A stretch of 64,000 bases of DNA from Flavimobilis massiliensis. GTDB lineage: Bacteria > Actinomycetota > Actinomycetes > Actinomycetales > Cellulomonadaceae. Positions within the stretch are counted from its first letter, which is position 1. Every line of letters starts with the position of its first letter. Where the stretch lies: NCBI RefSeq assembly GCF_900240335.1, contig NZ_LT964979.1, positions 496,001 to 560,000 on the forward strand. The letters are read 5' to 3'. The notes beneath the pieces are model-generated. The model worked only from the letters and a program-made list of their open reading frames with translations. It was not told the origin of the DNA and made no database searches. The position numbers were made by a program, and so were the translations under genes. Shown piece after piece: positions 58,480 through 64,000 of this stretch.

Positions 58480-59577
58480 ATGCGCATCTCCCGCGCCCTC
58501 GCGTCGCGTCCCGCGGCACTCCTGCTCGCCTCCGCGCTCGTCCTCCCGCTCGCCGCGTGCGCCGACGGCGGCACGACGCAGCCGACGACCACCCCTCCTG
58601 CGACGTCTCCCGCGCCGACGTCCGCGGCACCGTCGGGCGACGTCGCCGGTGACCCTGCGACGACCGCTGCCGCGGCGCTCGCGTGGCTCGGCACCGTCGA
58701 GCGCACCGACGGGCTCTTCACGACCGAGTTCGACGGCACGTCCTACCCCGACCAGGGCCTCACGCTCGACGCGCTCGTCGCAGCGCTCGCCGCGGGCGAC
58801 GAAGCGTTCGCGACGCAGCTCGCGGGCGCGTTCACCGCCGACGTCGTCGACGCGTACGCGGGCGACGGCAAGGACACCGGGTGGGCGGGTTCGACCGCGA
58901 AGGCCGCCGTCGTGCTCGGCGCCGCGCACCACGAGGCCGCCCCCACGCTCGACGCGCGCCTTGCGACCTTCCTCGGCGACGACGGCCGAATCTCCGACCT
59001 CGGCGCCGACGACTACTCCTCGATCGTGAGCCAGGCCTGGGGCGTGCTCGCGCTCGTGCGGGGTGACGCCCTGGCGGGCGACGGCGCCGCCGAGCGCGCG
59101 GGCTCGGCGGCCCGCTACCTCGCGTCACAGCAGTGCGACGACGGCTCGTTCCCGGCGGCCCTCGAGGCCACGACGTGCGTCGGCGACGTCGACTCGACGG
59201 CGTTCGCGCTCTCGGCGCTCACCGCCTACACCGCCTCGGGTGCGACGGACCTCGACGCTGCCGTCCCCGACGGCGCACGCGCGTGGCTGCTCGCGGCTGC
59301 GTCCGACGTCGACGGGGGCCGCGCGTGGCTCTCGGGCGAGCCTGCCGCGGCGAACGTCAACTCGACCGCGGTCGCGCTCACGGCGCTCGTCGACGCGGGC
59401 GTCGGGACGGACGACGTCGCTGACGCACGGGCGTGGCTCGCCGCGCAGACCGTGACGGTCGACGGCGGGACGGCCCTCACGTTCGACGGCACGACGCCCG
59501 ACGCCCGCGCCTCGGCGCAGGCCGTTCCCGCCCTGCTCGGGACGGGCCTCGTCGAGCTCGCGGTGAACGTCGACTGA
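58480..59577 (+). CDS. Lipoprotein with terpenoid-cyclase/prenyltransferase-type alpha-alpha repeats (intrinsic-factor alpha-domain-like)
   Basis: A 365-residue secreted lipoprotein: signal peptide with lipobox LAAC (Cys27), a Thr/Pro/Ala spacer of 25 residues, then helical repeats of the prenyltransferase/squalene-oxidase kind, with QCDDGSFPAALEATTC (two Cys, probably a disulfide) and repeated aromatic/Gly turns (STAFALSALTAY; STAVALTALVDAG). The same alpha6-alpha6 barrel forms the cobalamin-cradling N-domain of intrinsic factor and transcobalamin. No cyclase DxDD motif, so not a terpene enzyme. AAAGG precedes the ATG. The stop overlaps the next gene (TGATG). Confidence 0.78.
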   Translation: MRISRALASRPAALLLASALVLPLAACADGGTTQPTTTPPATSPAPTSAAPSGDVAGDPATTAAAALAWLGTVERTDGLFTTEFDGTSYPDQGLTLDALVAALAAGDEAFATQLAGAFTADVVDAYAGDGKDTGWAGSTAKAAVVLGAAHHEAAPTLDARLATFLGDDGRISDLGADDYSSIVSQAWGVLALVRGDALAGDGAAERAGSAARYLASQQCDDGSFPAALEATTCVGDVDSTAFALSALTAYTASGATDLDAAVPDGARAWLLAAASDVDGGRAWLSGEPAAANVNSTAVALTALVDAGVGTDDVADARAWLAAQTVTVDGGTALTFDGTTPDARASAQAVPALLGTGLVELAVNVD

Positions 59578-60287
59578 TGCGACGCTTCGTCGGTGCGGCG
59601 ACCGCCGTCGTCCTCGGCGCGCTGGGGCTCACGGGCCTCGGCGCGACCGGCGCGGCGGCGGCGCCCGCCGACGGTGCGTGCGCGGGGGTCGCGATCGTCG
59701 TCGACCTCGGTGACCTGCCCGCCGGGGACGCAGGCAACGGCAGCTCGGTGCGGTGCGTGCCGACGACGGGCCGGGCGCTCGACGTCCTGCGCGCCGCGGA
59801 CGTCACGCTCGAGGGCACCGCGCAGATGGGTCTCGCGTTCGTGTGCCGTGTCGACGGGCGGCCCGCGGCCGATGAGGCCGTCACGATGCCCGACGGCTCG
59901 ACACGCACGGAGACCTGCCGGCGCACCCCGCCGGCGACCGCGTACTGGTCGCTGTGGACCGTGGGTGACGACGGCGCGTGGCGGTACGCGACGACGGGCA
60001 TCGGCGACATCGAGCTCGCGTCAGGGGGAGCGTTCGCGCTCGTCTACTCCGTCGGCCGTTCCGAGGGACGCACGCCAGCGGTGACGCCGGCCGCTGCTCG
60101 CGCGGGAGACGTGCCAGCCGGGTGGAGCAGCCAGTCCCCGTTCGGGACCACCTCCGTCGTCCGGACGGGGGCTGACGGCGTCGTGCACGACGACCGGCCG
60201 GGCCCCGCCGTCGTCGTGGGCGTCGGTCTTCTCGTGCTCCTCGGGGCCGCGGGCGTCGCCGTGCGCGTGCGACGGGCACGACGGTGA
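59577..60287 (+). CDS. Membrane-anchored secreted protein, transcobalamin C-terminal/DUF4430-like
   Basis: A 236-residue protein with a signal peptide (RRFVGAATAVVLGALGLTGL), a compact domain with four cysteines, and a C-terminal helix (VVVGVGLLVLLGAAGVAVRV) with a basic RRARR tail that anchors it facing out. The stretch TAYWSLWTVGDDGAWRYATT followed by SGGAFALVYSVG resembles DUF4430, the beta domain of transcobalamin and intrinsic factor, but this assignment is by pattern only. There is no LPxTG. Coupled to the lipoprotein gene upstream (TGATG) and ecfT downstream (GTGA). Confidence 0.65.
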   Translation: MRRFVGAATAVVLGALGLTGLGATGAAAAPADGACAGVAIVVDLGDLPAGDAGNGSSVRCVPTTGRALDVLRAADVTLEGTAQMGLAFVCRVDGRPAADEAVTMPDGSTRTETCRRTPPATAYWSLWTVGDDGAWRYATTGIGDIELASGGAFALVYSVGRSEGRTPAVTPAAARAGDVPAGWSSQSPFGTTSVVRTGADGVVHDDRPGPAVVVGVGLLVLLGAAGVAVRVRRARR

Positions 60288-61135
60288 GACCGGGCGCCGT
60301 CCATCCCGCGGCGTGGTGGCTGTGGGCGGGTGGCGTCGCCGTCGCGGCCACCCTCTCGACGAACGTGCTCCTGCTCGCGCTGCTCGGGGCCGTCGTCCTC
60401 GTCACGGTGAGCGTCCTGCGGCCCGAGGGTTCGCGCGGCTTCGGCGTCTACGCGGCGGTCGCCGTCGTCATCCTCGCGGTGCGGGTGCTCGCGCACGTGC
60501 TGCTCGCGACCCCCGGGGCGCACGTGCTCGTGGCGCTGCCGTCGTTCGACGTCGGGCCGCTCACGCTCCTGGGTCCGGTGACGCGCGAGTCGCTCCTCGC
60601 GGGATTCTCGGGAGGTCTGCAGCTTGCGGTGCTCGTGCTGGCCGTCGGCGCGGCCCACACGGTCGCGGACGCAGGGCTGCTGCTGCGGCACGTGCCGGCC
60701 GCGCTCGGCCCGCTCGCGACGGCGGCGGTCATCGCGGTCGCCGCGTTCCCGGCGCTCGTGAGGTCCGTGCTCGAGACGCGTGACGCGCTGCGGCTTCGCG
60801 GCGCGAGCCTCACAGGCCGCGGTGCGCGCGACCGTCGCACGCTCGAACGCGTCGTCGTCCCCGTGCTCGAGGGGGCCCTCGAGCGTGCGTTCGCGACCGC
60901 GACCGGCATGGAGGCCCGCGGCTTCGGCGCGCGGGCACACACGCGGCGCGGCGCCGTGCCGCTCATGGTCGCCGCGCTCGCCGCGGCGGGGCTCGCACTC
61001 CTCGCGCTCCTCGACGGCGACTGGCCCGCGTGGTCCGCGCCGACGCTCGGGGTCGGGGCGGGGCTGCTCACGTGGCTCGCGCTCGGGGGTGCGGGCGGGC
61101 TTCGCNGGCTCGAACCGGCCGGGGTTTCCACCTAG
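60284..61135 (+). CDS. ecfT: Energy-coupling factor transporter transmembrane subunit (EcfT)
   Basis: Membrane scaffold of an ECF vitamin importer, 283 residues with about six hydrophobic segments. Two coupling-helix signatures are present, ALRLRGASLTGRG and GMEARGFGAR (the Ala-Arg-Gly type motifs that contact the ATPases). Starts inside the stop codon of the previous gene. An ambiguous base at 61106 changes one residue near the C-terminus. Neither an ECF ATPase nor an S component follows, so the module is incomplete here. With the two upstream surface proteins the likely cargo is a cobalamin-like corrinoid (inference). Confidence 0.82.
   Translation: MRPGAVHPAAWWLWAGGVAVAATLSTNVLLLALLGAVVLVTVSVLRPEGSRGFGVYAAVAVVILAVRVLAHVLLATPGAHVLVALPSFDVGPLTLLGPVTRESLLAGFSGGLQLAVLVLAVGAAHTVADAGLLLRHVPAALGPLATAAVIAVAAFPALVRSVLETRDALRLRGASLTGRGARDRRTLERVVVPVLEGALERAFATATGMEARGFGARAHTRRGAVPLMVAALAAAGLALLALLDGDWPAWSAPTLGVGAGLLTWLALGGAGGLRXLEPAGVST
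61106..61106. other. Ambiguous base (n)
   Basis: Only undetermined base in the window. It lies in the last codons of ecfT, exactly where operon content changes, so it may mark a scaffold join rather than a simple miscall. Confidence 0.95.
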
Positions 61136-61259
61136 CGGGACTAGCGCTGCCAGGAGGCAGTGCGGGACGCTGACGTCGGCGGCGGACTGTCACGGGGACG
61201 TCCGCTCGTGGGGGTAGGGTGCCGCGGTCATTCCGTGCACCCCAGCAAGGAGGTGGGCC

Positions 61260-61850
61260 ATGAATCTCCGTCGGGGTCGGGGCCGAGCGTGGCTCGGCAT
61301 CGTGGCCTTGGTCATCGTCAGCGTCTGGACTCTTCCAGCATGCGCAGGATCCACGCCGGACCCCGTCCCACGCGGGTACACCCGCGATCCGTCGTGGGCC
61401 GACGAAACGGCCACCCCCGCCTGCGACAAGGTGAAGAAGGCCAAGACACCGGGCCGCAACAACACCAGGAGGCCTGTCCGCGACATCCAAGAGCTCGTCG
61501 GTGCCGAGATCGACGGTAGCTACGGGATCGAGACGACGACGAAGGTCAAGGGCTGGCAGCGATGCAACGGGCTCAAGGCAGACGGTACCTGGGACAAGGA
61601 GTCGGACAAGGTGGCGTTCGCAGCGGCCGATGCTCTCGCAGCCGAGGAGAAGGAGAGGAGGAAGGAGCGCGAGCGTGAGGCCCGTAGGTGGCACTGCGTA
61701 GATGCAACGTCGTACGACAAGGACGCGTACAACGACAACTACTGCGAGAACGCCTACGAGGCGCGCTTCGTCTCTGACTCCCAGGCAGTCGAGCTCGACC
61801 CTGACTATGTGCCAAGCAGGGCGGGGCACGAGTGGTACAACGACCAGTAG
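61260..61850 (+). CDS. Lipoprotein with peptidoglycan-binding-like domain
   Basis: A 196-residue secreted lipoprotein: signal peptide with lipobox LPAC (Cys28), then a PG_binding_1-like stretch near 75-122 (QELVGAEIDGSYGIETTTKV, NGLKADGTWDKES), a charged coiled-coil (AAEEKERRKEREREARRW) and a Tyr/Asn/Asp-rich C-terminus with two further Cys. The domain normally binds cell wall; no hydrolase is attached. A strong AAGGAGG precedes the ATG. GC content is clearly lower than in the rest of the window and codon use is less biased, suggesting recent acquisition. Confidence 0.7.
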   Translation: MNLRRGRGRAWLGIVALVIVSVWTLPACAGSTPDPVPRGYTRDPSWADETATPACDKVKKAKTPGRNNTRRPVRDIQELVGAEIDGSYGIETTTKVKGWQRCNGLKADGTWDKESDKVAFAAADALAAEEKERRKEREREARRWHCVDATSYDKDAYNDNYCENAYEARFVSDSQAVELDPDYVPSRAGHEWYNDQ

Positions 61851-62045
61851 GCCGACAGTCGCTTCCACGATTGGCGGGATGAATCGACGTGGCCCGCCTT
61901 CTTCGTCATCGATTCAAGCGAGCCGTGTCGTCCCACGTCGCCGGCTACGCAGTTGCTAGCGTGACCCACGTACTAGCGGTATCGACGGACTTCCCCCGGG
62001 ACATGCCCCCACCGCACGAGACTTCGTGCTGCCCGGGGTGTGTTC

Positions 62046-63965
62046 ATGTCCGTGTCGTCCGTCCGCCTGACGGCGTCCCAGATCGTCGAACTCGCGTCGT
62101 CGGGCACGTCCGAGCTGGAGCGTGTCCTGGCCGAGTACCTGAGGTCGCAGGGGATTGGTGCCGGTGGCGCCGGGGAGCGGCGTTCGTGGCGCAACTCGCT
62201 GCCGCGCCTCGCGCGCGACCTGTCCGACGCAGGGCTCGGCGCGATCGAGATGCTCGTCGAGCAGCGGCTCCCGCTGACGTCCAAGCGCGCCGACGTCGTC
62301 CTCGCGGGTGTCGACAGAGTGACGCACGCGCCGCGGTACGTCGTCGTCGAGCTCAAGCAGTGGGGTGAGGCGTCGGCACTGCCCGACGCGGCCAACCTCG
62401 TCAGCGTGCCTGGCACGGCCTACCGTCAGTCGCTGCACCCGTCCGTCCAGGTCGGCGGCTACGTCGATTACCTGCGGGACTTCCTCGCGGTCCTCGGGCC
62501 GGCCAACCCCGACGGCGCGACGATCGGCGGGTTCGCCTATCTGCACAACGCGACCGCCCGGTCGGTCGATTCGCTCCTCGACCACGCGGCCGCGCGTGAG
62601 TTCCCGTTGTTCACCGGCGACGGCCGCGGCGACCTCGTCGAGCATCTTCGCGCGACGTTCTCGCCCGAACCGGGGATCGGCGCAGCAGATCTGCTCGCGC
62701 GGTCGCCGGTCGCACCGTCGAAGCAGCTCCTCGCGCTTGCGGCGGACGAGGTGCGTGAACGTGAGCAGTTCGTCCTGCTCGATGAGCAGCGTGTCGCGTT
62801 CGACCTCGTGCTGCGGGCCGTCGAGCGGTCACGGCGCGGGGACACGAAGTCCGCGGTGGTCATTACGGGCGGGCCCGGCTCGGGCAAGTCCATCATCGCG
62901 CTCGCTCTGCTCGGTGAGCTCGCGCGGCAGGGGCGTTCCGTCGTGCACGCGACCGGTTCACGGTCGTTCACGCAGACGCTCCGCAAGGTTGCGGGGCATC
63001 GTGCGCCGCGTGTGCAGGCACTTTTCAAGTACTTCAACAGCTTCATGGCCGCCGAGCGCAACGGGCTCGATGTGCTCGTCTGCGACGAGGCGCACCGCAT
63101 CCGCGAGACGTCGGTCAACCGCTACACGCCCAAGACGATCCGGCACGATGCACGCCTGCAGATCGACGAGCTGCTCGACGCCGCGCGCGTGCCCGTCTTC
63201 CTGCTCGACGAGCACCAGGTGGTGCGGCCGGGGGAGCAGGGCGCGGTCGCCGACATCCGAGCGGCTGCGGCGCGGCGCGGGTTCGACGTCGCACAGGTCG
63301 ACCTCGACGCGGAGTTCCGTGCCGGTGGTTCCGAGACGTACATCGAGTGGGTTCGACGGCTGCTCGGGCTCGCCCCCGGTGGGCCCGTGCCGTGGGTCGA
63401 CGAGCCGACGTTCAGTGTCGAGGTCGTTGACTCGCCCCGGGAGATGGAGTCGCGGCTGCGAGCGAAGCTCGCAGCGGGCAAGGGCGCGCGGATGACGGCC
63501 GGGCACTGCTGGCCGTGGAGCGACCCCGTCGACGGGGTCGGGCTCGTGCCCGACGTCGAGATCGGTGAGTGGGCGCGGCCGTGGAACGTCAAGGGCGACC
63601 GAGCGGTCGGCGACGCACCGCCGTCGGCGCTGTGGGCGACGGCCGACGGCGGCTTCGAGCAGGTTGGCTGCGTGTACACCGCGCAGGGCTTCGAGTACGC
63701 GTGGAACGGCGTCGTCCTCGGCCCTGACCTCGTGTGGCGCGACGGCCGCTTCGTGGCGCGGCGCGAGCAGAACCGCGACCCTGACTTCCGCTCCCGCGTG
63801 CGCGTGCCCGACGAAGAGTTCGATCGGCTCGTGCGCAACGTTTACAAGGTGCTGCTCACGCGCGGCATGGAGGGGACGTACGTCTTCTCCGTGGACCCCG
63901 AGACGCAGGAGATGCTGCGGACGCTCATGGTGCAGAACCTCCCTCACCGGGTAGAACATGGCTAG
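62046..63965 (+). CDS. PD-(D/E)XK nuclease plus DUF2075 helicase-type protein (putative defence)
   Basis: A 639-residue two-part protein. Residues about 20-110 hold a PD-(D/E)XK pattern: Asp83 in SKRADVVLAG and Glu102-x-Lys104 in YVVVELKQW. Then a P-loop NTPase of the DUF2075/Schlafen-group helicase family: Walker A GGPGSGKS (275-282), Walker B CDEAH (346-350), LLDEHQVVRPGEQG as a later motif and YTAQGFEYAWNGVVLGPDL near 550. Nuclease-helicase fusions of this sort act in phage defence (Nhi-type proteins; recalled, not checked). A GTG two codons upstream is an alternative start; neither start has a strong Shine-Dalgarno. Confidence 0.8.
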   Translation: MSVSSVRLTASQIVELASSGTSELERVLAEYLRSQGIGAGGAGERRSWRNSLPRLARDLSDAGLGAIEMLVEQRLPLTSKRADVVLAGVDRVTHAPRYVVVELKQWGEASALPDAANLVSVPGTAYRQSLHPSVQVGGYVDYLRDFLAVLGPANPDGATIGGFAYLHNATARSVDSLLDHAAAREFPLFTGDGRGDLVEHLRATFSPEPGIGAADLLARSPVAPSKQLLALAADEVREREQFVLLDEQRVAFDLVLRAVERSRRGDTKSAVVITGGPGSGKSIIALALLGELARQGRSVVHATGSRSFTQTLRKVAGHRAPRVQALFKYFNSFMAAERNGLDVLVCDEAHRIRETSVNRYTPKTIRHDARLQIDELLDAARVPVFLLDEHQVVRPGEQGAVADIRAAAARRGFDVAQVDLDAEFRAGGSETYIEWVRRLLGLAPGGPVPWVDEPTFSVEVVDSPREMESRLRAKLAAGKGARMTAGHCWPWSDPVDGVGLVPDVEIGEWARPWNVKGDRAVGDAPPSALWATADGGFEQVGCVYTAQGFEYAWNGVVLGPDLVWRDGRFVARREQNRDPDFRSRVRVPDEEFDRLVRNVYKVLLTRGMEGTYVFSVDPETQEMLRTLMVQNLPHRVEHG

Positions 63966-64000
63966 AGGCTGCATCGGGCGCATTAAGGTCCTCAACTGTG

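Noticed and set aside
58480..59577. Terpene cyclase or prenyltransferase enzyme
   Set aside because: Helical repeats fit the fold, but there is no DxDD or zinc motif and the protein is a secreted lipoprotein.
61095..61140. tRNA or attachment site at the composition change
   Set aside because: A TTCGA-like T-loop sequence is present on the minus strand, but no T-stem or cloverleaf can be built and no direct repeat marks an integration.

Overview
The window is chromosomal DNA of a very high-GC (by eye above 70 %) actinobacterium. The evidence is the codon use, the many GTG/TTG starts, an actinobacterial QcrCAB/CtaC-F respiratory chain, a PknB-type PASTA kinase, a primary sigma factor with a long Lys/Ala-rich N-terminus, a GlnR operator and GlnE control of glutamine synthetase. 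A pyrophosphate-type phosphofructokinase and the general gene content suggest Micrococcales (Cellulomonas/Sanguibacter-like); that placement is inference. From memory, gene content from 1 kb to 50 kb follows the Mycobacterium tuberculosis Rv2173-Rv2222c neighbourhood (idsA2, Rv2175c, pknL, aroG, plsC-like, fadD15, Rv2191, trpD, ctaE-qcrCAB, ctaC, erpA-like, pepB, dlaT, lipB, lipA, glnA1, glnE, glnA2), so most of the window is conserved core.

Layout. 1-8.4 kb: nitrogen assimilation, with nadE (cut by the window edge), glnA2, glnE, an AI-2E-type permease and glnA with an upstream GlnR site. 8.4-18.7 kb: RDD and DUF4191 membrane proteins, lipoate synthesis (lipA, lipB), the E2 and E3 subunits that carry or reoxidise lipoate, a one-pass membrane protein of unknown function and pepA. 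18.8-26.4 kb: small membrane proteins, pyrD, DUF3043, a thioesterase, nadA, and an Fe-S corner in which erpA sits between a glycerate-kinase-like protein and a NifS-like protein that both seem to have lost catalytic residues. 26.6-35.2 kb: aerobic respiration (ctaC-ctaD-ctaF; ctaE-qcrC-qcrA-qcrB) with sodA and a small conserved protein between the two operons. 35.5-46.7 kb: receiver-like protein, trpD, Lrp-type protein, DEDD/GIY-YIG nuclease, acyl-CoA ligase, glucokinase, acyltransferase, PPi-phosphofructokinase and DAHP synthase. 46.7-57.9 kb: PASTA kinase and its likely DNA-binding substrate, prenyl diphosphate synthase, DUF4192, Usp, sigA, a small zinc-binding protein, topoisomerase IV subunit B and a double GNAT.

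The most interesting part is 58.38-61.14 kb. There a promoter and a compact structured leader precede three translationally coupled genes: a lipoprotein with terpenoid-cyclase/prenyltransferase-type helical repeats, a membrane-anchored protein resembling the transcobalamin C-terminal (DUF4430-like) domain, and an EcfT transporter subunit. Together they look like a split, cell-surface version of eukaryotic intrinsic factor/transcobalamin attached to an ECF importer. No ECF ATPase or S component follows, and an ambiguous base (n) lies in the end of ecfT. Beyond it the DNA changes character: a lower-GC lipoprotein with a peptidoglycan-binding-like domain and a PD-(D/E)XK plus DUF2075 helicase-type protein, probably an accessory or defence segment.

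Two regulatory themes recur. At least thirteen genes lack a Shine-Dalgarno sequence but have a TAnnnT box ending 6-7 nt before the start codon, the signature of leaderless mRNAs. Convergent genes are separated by long, near-perfect hairpins, mostly without a T-tract. No gene-free stretch exceeds 300 bases, and I see no tRNA, rRNA, CRISPR array, insertion sequence or replication origin.
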